64,000 nucleotides of DNA from Endomychus coccineus (GCA_958510875.1 OY294068.1:22238297-22302296); one strand, 5' to 3'; shown: positions 44,399 through 56,469, counted from the stretch's first letter. The notes: generated by a model not told the origin, from the sequence alone. Numbers and translations are program-made.

Positions 44399-46073
44399 TG
44401 ATTTCATTTCCTACATAACATAAAATGATACAATTTGAAATTACCGAAACATTAAAATTAGAAAAGATTAATAAAATATATAAAATATGGAATTAAAAAC
44501 ATTATTGAAAGTTAAATTATAGGTAGTATAAGGTATTAAACAATGTATAACAAAATTAAACCAGAATGTAATATAGAATAAGAAGTGTAAACAAGAAACA
44601 GTGAAAGTGGATAAACGTACAGTGATACGAAGGAGGAAATCTTTATTAAAATGAATCAAAGACTATCAGAAGATAGCACAAAATATTAAAATATGTTATA
44701 GATTTAAGATAGAATTAGGAAATTTGAATTCTACAATGTTATATAATTGTTATTTATATTTTATATTATGTATTAGATTTAAGAATTGACAAATGTCAAA
44801 ATTGACATAAATATTGGAATAATCAAGTTAATATGAACCTAATCATAGGTTATCTTATACCAAAATATGTGGAAAAATGTAGGCAATATTAATTTAACTA
44901 GGAGAATGCATGATCACTTTAAATAATTTTAAAATCTTCAATAATTCCAAATTTCAAGAATACCCAAATTTGATTGGTCGAGACAATTTAGATACTTCAA
45001 ATTGGTCAACAATTAAAAAGTTCTGTCAAAGTCCAACAATGACCAAAACATCCTAGATTAAGAAAGGAAGCACCTCATTGGTTAGAAATGACATCAACTG
45101 GCGTCCTTTTGGAAGTCCTATAAAAGGAAATCTGAAATAGAAGCTAGGAGAGTTTGCATTTACATCTGAGATCCAAAGCATCTTCTGCAGCTCAAGTATA
45201 TTTCCATAACCTTAGTTTTTGGTAACATCGGAGAACTCAATTAGTCTCTGTAGCTTCGACAAGTTAAAGTAACCGAAGCAAGTGAATTATTGCTACGAAT
45301 CAAGTAGTGTTCCTGAGTATTCGAACAAAGTTTGAGGTTATAATAACCACAGTTAATAAGTAGCATCGTAGAATATTCAGTCTTCGATAGCGTTCCAGTA
45401 TATTATTGAAGAAGTTTTATATCTTAAAAGAATAAAACAAGTTAACAATCTATTATCAACAGTTCCTGAATTTATAAAGAAGTAACAACGTAGTTTACCT
45501 TGTGTATGTTTTTCAAAGCAGATCATTGTGTTTTAAAGTGAATAATCAAATAATCAAGAAGATATAAAATCAACTGAACATTGCCAACATTTTCTATCAT
45601 ATTATTGGATATAACTAAAAGTAAGTTTAATTGTAATATCCTCATTGTATCGTTATTTGAATATTTGAATGTAAGATTGTCGTTTGTAAACAAGAATTAA
45701 TATTAAGTGTTTTGAGGTTAAACATAGAAATTTTAGAACATAAAATATAAATCGTAAAATCTGTAACCTGAGATAATAACATAGAGTCATTAATATTAAA
45801 ATATAGAAACTTTTAACATTCAAACAAAATATTGTGCTTAATTCCATATAATATAAAAAAATCATTTTCATTCAAATCAATCAAAACAAATCAAACATAT
45901 AACATATAAAGTAAAATCAAACTAAAATAAATAAAAAGCTAGCCGGAATAAAATAAAAGTAAAATTAGAATTCAAACATAATCATAATTAATTAATAAAC
46001 TCATTAGAGTTTAGTTAACAATTGTCACCACAACGTGAGGCTATCAAAACTCATTAGAGTTTAGTTAACAATA
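44399..46073 (+). repeat. Dispersed LTR-like repeat, copy 2
   Basis: It is colinear with 2402-3848. The LTR-like core is 44878-45589 (TGTAGGCAAT ... ATTGCCAACA) with a TATA box TATAAAAGG at 45119-45127. About 255 bp after 45151 (to about 45411) are absent from copy 1. The right end shows a clear short duplication of CATTAGAGTTTAGTTAACAAT (about 45 bp apart). The unit abuts a P-like element at 46072. Confidence 0.7.
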
Positions 46074-47745
46074 CATACATGGATAGCGCATGGTAACAAA
46101 CCTCTGTTCAATCAATGACTCCAACACGTAAGAGAGACAGAAGACCTATTTCAGTCTGATATTAGACAGAGATGAAGATCATTCTGACCACGTGACAAGT
46201 GGCAAGAACGTGCATAATTTACATTGTTTTATATGGAGCACTTTACGAATTTCATGAATTATCAAGTTATAATCCTATTTGATCGGTTTTTATGATTCAG
46301 CAACAATACATAATAGTATTATGTACAAAATTACATTAAAGATATGGAATTAAATATCGCTCATTTTGAATTTAGTCATATTTCCATGAAGCACCCATAT
46401 GCAACTTATTCTGTATTTCATCAATGGAAAACTTCAGTATGTAATTAACTGAAATTACTCTCCTCCACGTTAAATGACATATTTAGTTATCAAAAGCTTC
46501 AATTATTAATTAATACATATAGTCAACTACAGAATCATTACCATACATGACCTAATAAATAAAACAACATCTTTCATAATGTCGTGAAGATTTAGTTATA
46601 ATATGGAAAACAACTGACATATACATATTCAAAATTAAGTAAGCTATAGAAGAAATATATCTATAAATATCAAAATGCTCAAATAATTAGACAGAAATAA
46701 AATAGCTATTTCTTGGAGTGGTTTGAAGAAAAAGAATTATGTCATTTATCAAAATTATTAATCTAATTCTGCTACCATATAACCCAAACCTGGATTTTTC
46801 CCGAGCCAGAGATTGAATCTGATTGTGCCTCAAGATGTTAAATATAAAGAAGAACTGGAAATTACATAAATGAACAGTTATTGTTATTCAGTGGTGAACT
46901 TCTGGTATTGTGGCTAGTCGCAGATGCCAAATCGCTAGCCTACCTTTTGTGTTATAATAATAAACATTAGCAAAATATTCCAGTAAGAAAATAAAAGTGA
47001 TATAAACAGAGTTTTAATTCACAGCATTAATGTTTATAGTTACAAATTAGATTAAAGGTCACCTTAATTTTAAACTTAAATTTTACCAACAGAGGAACAT
47101 TATTATATAATATAAGGTACTGTAACTGTTAAAGATTCAAATTCTTTGGGAATAAAAGTAAACATCGTTCTGAAATGTCCTGCCATTTTTCACATGTTTT
47201 AATAAATTTTTCATATTTTTTTAACCTTTGCATTCATTCTACGATTCCTTGTGGTCAAGTATTTGACTAAGCTTTTTCTCTTAATTGCTATTACCCATTT
47301 TTGTTTCAATTTTCATCACAAGGAAAACTGAAATGAACAGTAATTATTACACTATTAGTTTCTATTTTCGATTGTGAATAGTCGATTAAAATTGTACTTC
47401 TAACGTCTACGTTTTAATTACATTATTGTGAATTAATTATCTACTACCACTATCCAGTATCTACTACACTTGTAAATACCAGTGAAAACTAGATCCTCCT
47501 TTTTGATACCGATTTGTACATCCAAATGAGAAACACGGTTTCACCACAACTACAAAACAAAGCACTAAAGAAGTTTTCTGTATCAAAATATTGTTATTTT
47601 CTTTTGAAAACAACATAATAAGATAAATTACAGTAACATGTACTCTTATGGCTTGAACGATGTTTTGCTACTTGTCAGCTGTTCCATATGTTGGAGTCAA
47701 TGAAAATCCCTGATGCGCTATCCATGTATGTATATAATATCTATG
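46072..47745. mobile_element. P-like element relic, copy X
   Basis: It is colinear with 53310-55482. The left inverted repeat is truncated (starts ATACATACATGGATAGCGC) and joins the LTR-like repeat directly. The right end reads inward CATAGATATTATATACATAC then ATGGATAGCGC. A minus-strand coding vestige near 47150-47260 reads WQDISERCLLLFPKNL, parallel to the coiled-coil tail in copy Y. Relative to copy Y it lacks about 390 bp (mate of 54470-54880) and about 130 bp (mate of 55145-55280). Confidence 0.7.
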
Positions 47746-47930
47746 CACAAACCAGGTAATGCAAAAAAGATGCTTAAGAAATAAATCTGAAGCAACGATA
47801 GATCATAATTTAGTAAAACATAAAATACCGTGTCCTGTATCCTGTGTGAAGCTTAGAATAGGAGAAAATAATATGTATCCGGTGTATTTCCCTTTGAAAG
47901 TCATAGAATAGGTAACTATTATATATAAAA
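47746..47930. other. Short unassigned spacer
   Basis: Nothing recognised between the P-like element and the hammerhead tail. Confidence 0.4.
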
Positions 47931-48090
47931 TTCTCGGTAAATAGGTCACACTAACACATATGCTTATTATTTTCGTCTTTACGTACGTTTCGGTCTCACG
48001 ATCATCATTAGAAGACGTATAAATGTATAAAACGTGATTTCTTAAAACTAATTGTATCACCACAAGGCGTCCTTATCGCACTAATTTCAA
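47930..48090 (-). mobile_element. PLE 3' tail fragment
   Basis: The minus-strand sequence matches the 20.2-20.4 kb PLE tail over about 160 bp, including GTGCGATAAGGAC upstream and AATAATAAGCATATGTG downstream of the hammerhead motif. No GIY-YIG sequence is recognisable next to it. Confidence 0.75.
47974..48017 (-). ncRNA. Hammerhead motif with core mutation
   Basis: Stem I CGUCUU / AAGACG and stem III ACG / CGU are intact, but the core is CUAAUGA (G to A at the third position) and stem II is GAUC / GACC with one mismatch and a GUGA loop. The core change should abolish cleavage. Confidence 0.75.
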
Positions 48091-49480
48091 TTATGTAGTT
48101 GTGTATTTTCTTTTGTGATTCATACAGTTTTTTTTGCCTGAATCTATTATTTTACTGATGCATTCAATGTCACTTTTAGAGTGGCCTCATGAATAAAGAA
48201 ATTTCTATTCTATTTTATGAACTATTCCAAATGATTGTTGGAACAAACATGTAGATAAACATTATTATTGAGTGAAAGAAAATTTGTATATTCAAGAATG
48301 TAAGCGTTATTTATTCATATTCTCTACTGTCTATGTATGCTTTGAAGCTTTAAAGCTTTGAACTTCGGAAGCACTGACTTATTCTGAATTATTTGTAATA
48401 ACATCTTACAAGGAAGAAAAATGTGAGATTTTATTTCATTTTAAAATAAAAATAAGAAAAGGTTAAGAATTGTAATATCTTTTAGAATAACAAATCAATA
48501 AACGAATTAGCGATAACTCATATAATATGTAGCAGGCTTTGACTTCTCAAAACAAAAGAACAGCTACGCATTAATATAAACAAAACATTCCATGCTCTAT
48601 ATATATATATATATCGCTGCAAGTTTTTCTTTTTTATCAACTGCCAATCGCACATAAAACGAAAAAACGGCGCCGTAGGGTTTTTCTGGTCCTCAGTCCA
48701 TTCCGAAAGCAATGTAAGCGTGATAGGGGACGTTTCAAAGAACGCAACAAAAAAGGTAGAGAAGTATGAAATACGGAAAAATGAAGTTCGCTGCGATGCC
48801 GTCCCCGCTACGATCATACCGGCAAAAACAGGGTTGGCTGTGCCTGAACGTTAGCGAAACGGATAAAAAGAAAAGCCTGCTTCAATTCGACCACCGACGT
48901 GTGGTTCGAGATGACAGTGCGGTATCAAATTCTTAAGCGATTACGTTCTCTTGTGACAAAAACGTCGTATAGGACATTTCATAACAAAAACAAAAGAAAT
49001 AATACTTCACTTGGAAGATAATACTTGTCTGTCGGTAATGACATAGCATATGAATACTATATTAATGAAGACATAATCTCACGTGGAAGATTTTCGTATA
49101 ATCAATCACTATCTTTTTCGACGGAATTATACGTTATATTAAGTCTCTAGAGGTAGTAGATGACTGAAAAATGCTGCCAAACAAATTGTCTTGTCGTGTT
49201 TTTGATTTTAATCAGAATACATGAATAGTAATTTACGTTACAAGGTCGCAAAATGACTTATTAATGTACAAGTTTAGACGTTTAGGGGCGAGGCGAGAAA
49301 GAACTACTACGTATTGTCAGAATAACAGTTCCTTCAAGTTGCTTTGAAATAGTCGCCAATAGTGTCAACTACACATCCTTTCTGTCAAAAAACACACTGT
49401 ATCTTATTCGGATGACGTAAACTGGAAAGAAATTTAATCTGAAAGCACCGAAGTAATGAGAAAATTGGTTCCAAGCAAAT
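48091..49480. other. Unassigned AT-rich DNA
   Basis: A short (AT)n run lies at 48600-48614. No gene recognised. Confidence 0.4.
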
Positions 49481-49489
49481 TCGTAAAGA

Positions 49490-49990
49490 GGTCGCTAAAA
49501 ATTCGAATGTGATAAAATTGTGAAAATTCGTATGAAAAAAAAATCGCTGTTAGAAGCCGTTAATTTATCATCATGATTAAATGAAAGAACTATTATTTTG
49601 TTTTTATAGTGGTCAAATGGGTATTGGACCCTTAAATCCTTGGAAAATGAATCGATTTTGATTGGACAAACTGCATCCTCTTCAATGTTATCAGAAAAAA
49701 AGTTGAACAAAAATAAAGTTGCGCAAATTGTTTATATTGCTTATAAACAATTTAATTAGCTCATTTTTGAAGTTACATAAAAATTTCTAAAAAATATATA
49801 TATCGAATAAAGATTTTTGAATTGTTATAAACAATTATGTTTATTAATAAAAATACGAATTTGACCAAAATATCGAGTTTATAGTTAAATATCGAGAGAA
49901 AGTTTTCAATTGCTTTTCCATCCTCATATCTAGAGAAAAGGGGTTTCAGCGCGGTTGCCAATCTCTTAAAAAAAATAAACAGAATGGACA
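49490..49990 (+). repeat. W-block repeat with truncated minisatellite unit
   Basis: This block contains ATCGATTTTGATTGGACAAA, AAAAAGTTGAACAAAAATAA and GTTGCGCAAATTGTTTATAT. It then runs into TTGTTATAAACAATTATG and GAATTTGACCAAAATATCGAG. The first half recurs inverted at 58690-58800 and, diverged, at 52250-52400. The second half is a truncated unit of the 52.4-52.9 kb array. Confidence 0.7.
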
Positions 49991-50369
49991 TCTCTGACTA
50001 AGGAGATTAGAGAGATTAAATCTAACTAAATTGATGCCAAATGTTGAAAATTTATTATTAAAACATCAGGTTCATCCCTCCCACTAAAAGTATTTATTTT
50101 TTGCTTAGCCATTTTATGCAACATATACTAAATTTTAATTCAGTTCTTTAGAATTTAATTAATAAATGTATAAAACTCAACATGTGTTCTTTTTAAGTTT
50201 TTCACACTACAATTCACTACAGTTAGAAATTTGTATAAGAGTAGCACTATACCAGCTGTCAAAAACACATTTGATTTGAATGAATTCGCATAAATTCAAT
50301 ATAAGGTAAGCAGAAAAAACCAAAACCAAAAACCATGAGAAGTGGTGTACGAAACAAAGAAGTTTGGGG

Positions 50370-50610
50370 ACCTCTGGTCTAACTGATAATTTAAGATGTT
50401 GTTATGGGAGTTTTTGACACCTTTATAAATCTCTATTGATTCTAAAGTATTCAATTTAAAACCTTTTGGGTTGATTATGCAAAATGCTAAATTAAGGAAG
50501 GTATGACCTGTTTATTAAAAAGGGTTAGCAAAGGTTAAGTCTGTTTTGTCAAGTGTGAAAGAACCAAAATGTTCTTGGTCTATAAGTTTAAAATTACAAG
50601 TTGTAGCTAA
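50370..50610 (-). pseudogene. PLE (family 1) GIY-YIG C-terminal fragment, diverged
   Basis: The sequence is colinear with 57120-57360 on the same strand, sharing GTTTTTGACACCTTTATAAA and TCTCTATTGATTCTAAAGTA with scattered differences. It corresponds to the end of the GIY-YIG protein carried by the 57-58 kb palindrome. It is clearly older than those copies. Confidence 0.75.
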
Positions 50611-50639
50611 GTGATAAATTTTATATAATAGGTTTTTAG

Positions 50640-50845
50640 CTTATAGATAAACGGGTTGTATTGTAAATTTAGAAAACAAATTATGGAATTTATTAATTAC
50701 TGAAGGATAATAGAGTTCCAATTTCCTTTTCGTTTAGAAATTAAATTAGTTATCAAAAATTTATTGTAACATTGTTAACGCTACGTGCCGAAGTTTCTCA
50801 AGCTGTTGTTATAGTTCTGTTGGCCAAATTAGAGCCACTATCCGC
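50640..50845 (-). pseudogene. PLE (family 2) fragment, minus strand
   Basis: It matches 17560-17720 on the same strand, sharing AACAAATTATGGAATTTATT and TCCAATTTCCTTTT. It represents the linker just before the GIY-YIG domain, read away from the plus-strand family 2 fragment that follows. Confidence 0.65.
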
Positions 50846-50849
50846 AAAA

Positions 50850-51311
50850 TAGTTTAATGAAATTCAAAAGTATTTCAGTAATTAATGAATTCCATGATTT
50901 GTTTTCTAAATTTGCAATACGACCCGTTTATAAAAGATCTAACAGCAAGTTAAAAAACCGTTTAGGCAAAGCCTTGAAGTTACCGACTTCGACAAATCCG
51001 GAATTAAAAAAAAATGGCTTGTGTCGTGTCCAAAATGCTATGTGGGTCAAACTAGAAGGAACGTTTTACCCATGTAAAGAAGAATAATGGTGAAAAATCA
51101 GCGTTAGCCAAACATATTTCAAATACAGATTACACCATTTCTCAAGAAAGTTTATCACTTTCAAAACACAGTACGAACAAATATTTGGATAATCTAGAAG
51201 GGATGGAAATGTATAAACGAAAAAGCAATTCATTAAATTCCGATTTATCTCCAGCTGATAGTAACCCCTTGTTGGCATTATTAACCCCAAATTGTATTTG
51301 AACAGGCACAT
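50850..51311 (+). pseudogene. PLE (family 2) GIY-YIG endonuclease fragment
   Basis: Across two frames the plus strand reads FAIRPVYKRSNSKLKNRLGK, SGI, then CPKCYVGQTRRNVL and GEKSALAKHISNTDYTISQE, ending LLALLTPNCI and a stop at about 51301. These are the PLE thumb-to-nuclease linker, the CxxC pair, YVGQTRRN and the downstream KSALAKH motif. Frameshifts separate the linker from the nuclease. With the minus-strand piece at 50640-50845 it makes a head-to-head pair. A CTGATGATGG hammerhead-like start follows at 51335. Confidence 0.8.
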
Positions 51312-52235
51312 TTTGATTTATAATTTAGTTTATTCTGATGATGGCTACTTGGTACTTGGCACTTATTTGTGCCTTGTGGTGAATAACGTGTTAAATCGAA
51401 TTCTTCAATGTTTTTCGGCAATGTGGGCTGCTTCTACCGACGAGCGTGGTACAAATTTCTTCTAAAGCAACGTCAAGCGATGGTGATAGATTTTAGTGAA
51501 ATACGCGTCGAATAATTGGGGAATGTTTTTTGGATGAGTAATTTCAAAAACATTCCTTTAAAAAAATTCAATTATTCATAAAAAGATGATGTATTTATTT
51601 ATCCTCGTGGATATCTTGGGGAATGTTTACCTCACTGTGAAAATTGATTATGAATAATTACATTCGCACTAATGACACTTAATTAACTTACTTTACATTA
51701 TTGAATACATACAAGTGGTTTTTTTAAACATTATCAACTACTAATTTATAATATTTTCTAGAACAAATTCACTACAAAGTAACTAAAATGTAGTAGAGTA
51801 TTTATAGACACGTTGACTGTCATTATTGAGAAAGTATAGTCAGTAAAAACAACCACGTTTGCTTTCAAACAAAATTTCATCCAATTTGGTCAAGATTTGA
51901 CCAAGATAGCGTGATTTGAATTTTTTCTAACATTATTTTTAGTGGATAAGGGTGATCATTTCTTACCTATATTGATATCTTCAGGACTTGGGCCTTGAGT
52001 AAGTGTTGCTAACTTGATTGAAAGACTATGCTGGAACAAAACTAATATTGCAACATTGCAAACATTCTCGTTCTGCTGATGAGCTTCAAGATGGAGCGGA
52101 ACAACTATCCAGAATTATCAGTTTGTAACGTTGATCGATCTAGACTAGAGAAACTTTGTCAAAAGTAATATCAATATTAAAGTTTCATGAATTCTTACGA
52201 TTTAGTTTATAATGATTCGTTACGTTATAATTAAG
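51312..52235. other. Mostly unassigned DNA downstream of PLE fragment
   Basis: At 51335-51344 CTGATGATGG appears 34 bp after the family 2 stop region, but the partner GAAAC half is not found. The remainder shows no gene. Confidence 0.4.
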
Positions 52236-52239
52236 TAAT

Positions 52240-52430
52240 GCAGTCAAATGAGAATTGGACCCGTAAATCCTTGGGAAATGGATCGATTTTGATGAGACAA
52301 AGTACAGAATGTCTTCAGAAAAAAGTTGCTTATAAACAAATGAACAATTCAATCAACTTATTTTAGAGATTACATAAAAATGCCTGAAAAATGCTAAACT
52401 TGACCGATTTTGATCGAATAAAGACTATTT
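52240..52430 (+). repeat. W-block repeat, second copy
   Basis: This is a diverged direct copy of 49600-49745, with TCCTTGGGAAATGGATCGAT and a shortened middle. An inverted copy lies at 58690-58800. Confidence 0.6.
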
Positions 52431-52433
52431 TTT

Positions 52434-52880
52434 GTTATAAACAATTTATTTATTAACAAAATAGATGAATTCGACCAAAACTCCGACTTAGGGTCGTTGT
52501 CGGTTAATTTTTGTATTCTGAGTTCTATTTTATCGTCAACATCATCGAATGTATACCCACAAATTTGCTAATTTGTTATAAACAAATTATATTTATTGTT
52601 AAATATACGAATTTGACCAACATGCCGAGTTTATAGTCGTTGTCGGATAATTTTGGTCTCCTGATTACGACTTTATTGCAATTATGATCTTTAAATGCAT
52701 ACATAAATTTTTAATTGTTATAAACGATTATGTTTATTAATAAAAATATCGAGTTTATAGTTGTTTTCGGATAATTTTGTCTTCCTGAGTACGATTTCAT
52801 TGCTATCATGGTCTTTAAATGAATACATACATTTTTGAATTGTTATAAACAAACTATTCATTAACAAATAAAGAAAAAAA
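52434..52880 (+). repeat. Minisatellite array, about 140-bp period
   Basis: Three units and a partial fourth each begin with TTGTTATAAAC and contain a GAATTTGACC-type and a GAGTTTATAGT(C/T)GT-type block, followed by CGGATAATTTTG and an ATACATA segment near the end. The third unit lacks about 15 bp. An inverted two-unit version is at 56470-56790 and a truncated unit at 49740-49990. Confidence 0.75.
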
Positions 52881-53044
52881 TGTGACATTTTTTTTGATTT
52901 TTATATAATATGCATACTCAGAACTTGATTTTTTGACAAAATTGATGAAATCTATTTAGTTTTAATAGAATAAAAAAATGGCATGCCACTAATTCTAAAT
53001 AATTGTTTTCCATACCTCCTTAAAAAAATTAATATGTGTACTTT

Positions 53045-53295
53045 TATACAGAGTGTCCCAGGTTTTAGTAGCAGAACTTCAACAGTCGATAGGAAATTTG
53101 ATTTTGAGAAAAAGTTCCTATTAACATATATGCATAGACGCTTAATTTTTGAGATTTGAATTTTACAAAAAATTTCTTAATTCTTCGAAGATAATCAAGA
53201 TGTCTCCGAAAAATTTGGTACCGTGGATGCGTGGATAGGTTTGCACATAATTTGAGACCGGTATTGCTTCCAGTGGCGTAGATATATGTATTTAA
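53045..53295 (+). repeat. Left arm of a long inverted repeat element
   Basis: The sequence from ACAGAGTGTCCCAGGTTTTA to GTATTTAA is matched in inverse orientation by 56035-56310. It continues after the inserted P-like element at 55483-55610, whose mate is about 55865-56034. Landmarks are TAGCAGAACTT, TTAACATATATGCATAGACG and CCAGTGGCGTAGATAT. Confidence 0.8.
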
Positions 53296-55490
53296 CATAG
53301 ATATTATATATACATACATGGATAGCGCATGGTATACGAACCGCTGTTCAGTCGATGACTCCAACACGTAAGAGAGACAGAAGACCTATTCTAGCCAGGT
53401 ATAAGACAGAGATGAAGATAATTCTGACCACGTGACAAGTGGCAAGAACGTGAATAATTTACATTGATTTAAATGGAGCCCTTTACGAATTTCATGAATT
53501 ATCAAGTTATAATCGCCTTTGATCGGTTTTTAAGATTCAGCAACAATACATAATAGTATTATGTACAAAATTACATCAACGATATAGAATTAATTATCGT
53601 TTATTTTGAATTTAACCATATTTCCATGAAGTATCTATATGCAACTTGTTTTGTATTTCTTCAATGGAAAACTTCAGTATGTAATGAACTGAAATTACTG
53701 AACTCAAATTAAATGACAAATTTAGTTATTAACAGCTTCAATTATTAAATAATACATATGTGCAACTACATAATCATTACCATACATGACCTAATAAATA
53801 AAACATCTTTCATAATGCCGTGAAGATTTAATAATAATATGGAAAACAAGTAACATATACACATTATTCAAAATTAAGTAAGCTATAAAAGAAATATGTC
53901 TATAAATATCAAAATGCTCAAATAATTAGACATAAATAATATTTGCTATTTCTTGGAGTATTTAGAAAAAAAAGTATGTCATTTATTAAAATTATTGATC
54001 TAATTCGTTACTATATAACCCAAACCTGGATTTTTCCTAAGCCAGAGATTGATCTGATTGTGTCTCAAGATGCTAAATATAAATAAGAAGAACTGGAAGT
54101 TACATAAATGAACAGTTGTTATTCAGTGGTGAACTTCTGGTATTGTGGCTAGTCGCAAATGTCAAATTGCTAGCTTACCTTTTTTTATAATAATAAACAT
54201 TAACAAAATATTACGGTTTCTAAAGAAAATAAAAGTGATATAAACATAGCATTAACGTTATCGGTAACCTTAATTTTGAAATTAAATTTTACCAACAGAG
54301 GAACATTATTATATAATATCAGGTACTGTTACTGTTAAAACACAAATTCTTCGAGAATAAAAGTAAACATTGTTCTGAATTATCCTGCCCGCCCTTCACA
54401 TGTTCTAATAAATTTTTGAGATGTTTAACTTTTGCATTCATTCGACGATTCCTTGTAGTCAAGTAATTCATTACTTCTCTTTGCTTATCAATAGTATGCT
54501 TCGTAATTTGAAAAATTATGTTCATGTTAGAAGATGAAGGTATAGGACTGAAAAGATTGTATCAAAATGTTATAAATCTACTTAGCATATAATATACCAA
54601 TGAGGTGCCCTCACAACAAATAATGTTTGCATAATCACTAGTAAAAACATGATAATAACATATACCCATATGACAAATTCATATTGTTCACCGATTTCTA
54701 GTTTCTCTGGGTTTTAACTTACGTTTCAAAACATTTGCTGGAAAATTTTAAATACTAGGAGGAACTACATGGTATTTTAATGATTGCCTTCCCAATGAAC
54801 CAATGAATACCATAAATCATTTTCTGTAAAGTGTTCACTACAAAGAAGAGAATTCTTTTTGGGCACGTAGTTTTTTCTCTTCATTGCTATTAACCATTTT
54901 TGTTTCATATTTTCATCTGAAGGAAAACTGAAATGAGAAGTAATTATTACACTATTAGTTTATATTTTCGATTGTGAATAGTCGATTAAAATTGTAATTC
55001 TAACGTCTACGCTTTAATTACATTATTGTCAATTAAGTATCTACTACCACTATCCAGTATCTACTAAACTTGTAAATATCAGTAAAAACTAGGTCCTCTT
55101 TTGGATACCGATTTGTACATCCAAATTCGAAACACGATTTCACCATTGTTATATTTTAGATCTATTAGTATCCAATAAAACTAATTAATCACACATTTCT
55201 CTATTATAACCTTATTGTCGCCAAGAGTTATTACACAATATCATTCGATAAAATGAAAGTAAAAAGCGGAACAACTAATCACAACTAAAAAACAAAGCAC
55301 TGTAGAAGTTTTCTATATTAAAATAATGCTATTTTCTTTTGAAAACAACATAATATGATAGATTACAGTAACATGTACTCTTATGGCTAGAACGATGTTT
55401 TGCCACTTGTCAGCTGTTTCATATGTTGGAGTCAATGAAAATCCCTCATGCGCTATCCATGTATGTATATATAATATGTATGGTATTTAA
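53288..55490. mobile_element. P-like DNA transposon relic, copy Y
   Basis: The element 53296-55482 (2187 bp) is flanked by a perfect 8-bp duplication GTATTTAA (53288-53295, 55483-55490). Its inverted repeats are 36 bp with one mismatch: CATAGATATTATATATACAT on the left and CATACATATTATATATACAT on the right, both continuing ACATGGATAGCGCATG. P-superfamily elements make 8-bp duplications and have ends beginning CA. A minus-strand vestige at 54319-54525 resembles a P/THAP-type coiled coil. It inserted into the left arm of the long inverted-repeat element. A second copy is at 46072-47745. Confidence 0.8.
54319..54525 (-). pseudogene. Possible P/THAP-type transposase coiled-coil fragment
   Basis: The 68-codon frame reads LTTRNRRMNAKVKHLKNLLE then HVKGGQDNSEQCLLLFSKNL. 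The Arg/Lys-rich heptad helix followed by a short S-E-x-C-LLL segment resembles the leucine-zipper region after the THAP domain in P-element-like transposases. No THAP zinc finger or RNase H-like domain is seen. This is the main coding hint for the class of the host element; the resemblance is short and could be fortuitous. Confidence 0.4.
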
Positions 55491-56310
55491 TAACAATAAA
55501 TTGACCCGAAAAGTATTATCACTCGGTCTCCTGATATTTCTTTTTACGACAGATTTGATTTTTGTGATTAATTACCACCACCATGAAAATCGGATGAAAA
55601 TTGGATAAAGGTTTTCGTTGAAGTTAGAAGATCTGTTGTACGGCGTTGTGAACTATGTACACGACAAAATGGGAACCATTTTGAACAATTTCTTTGAAAT
55701 TAATACACAAAATTTAGAAAATGGTGTCTTGTTAACTCTTGTTGGTGAACTTACTATAAATTAAAGTACATTGTATTTATCTGACTTAAACATTTTTGAG
55801 ATTAGAAAAGACAGCTTATTTAATTTTTGTCACTCAACGATGCTCTTTAATTTAAGGTTCCTCTTTTTTCAATTTTCACCATATTTTCATGTTGATGGTA
55901 ATTAATCACAAAAATTAAATTTTCCGTGAAAAGGTTCCAGGTACAAAGAAATATCAAGAGACCATATCTGTTTAGATTTAAATTCTGCATCGAAATTTGT
56001 TGTCTTTACAGGGTGATAACACTTTTGGGGTTTATTTATTGTTATTAAATACCTATATCTACGCCACTGGAAGTAATACCGGTCTCAAATCATTATGTGC
56101 AAATGTGCTAACTTATCTACGCATCCACGGTAAAAAATTTCATTTAGACATCTTGATTATCTTCGGACATACGAACAAAATTAAGAAATTTTTATAAAAT
56201 TCAACACCGTATCTCAAAAATTAAACGTCTGTGCATATATGTTAATAGGAACTATTTTCTCAAAATCAAATTTTCTATCAACAGTTAAAGTTCTGCTACA
56301 TCCTGTATAT
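55483..56310. repeat. Rest of the long inverted-repeat element
   Basis: After the P-like insertion the left arm continues (55483-55610; GGTATTTAATAACAATAAA, TGTGATTAATTACCA). A spacer of about 255 bp follows, then the right arm 55865-56310 in inverse order. Without the insertion the element would be about 1.1 kb with arms near 380 bp. No transposase is seen. The outer ends near 53045 and 56315 resemble ACAGRGTGT-type starts. Confidence 0.7.
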
Positions 56311-56324
56311 ATTTATTGATAAAA

Positions 56325-56440
56325 AATCTTGGCTTCCGGATGGATTCAGCGTCACAATAGCACGACTCGATGTCGCCGTTTCGCCAACCATTACAGGTGG
56401 CATCTTGCAGGCTGGCTTGAGGCTTGAACCGAAATTGGTG
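56325..56440 (-). repeat. Single arm of the 10.8-kb fold-back repeat
   Basis: Sequence from ATCTTGGCTTCCGGATGGAT through CGTTTCGCCAACCATTACAG and GTGGCATCTTGCAGG matches one arm of the 10809-11059 insertion. On the minus strand the hammerhead-like core has an extra base (CTGCAAGA). No inverted mate is adjacent. Confidence 0.75.
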
Positions 56441-56469
56441 ATACTTTGTCATACTAAAACATCAACATT

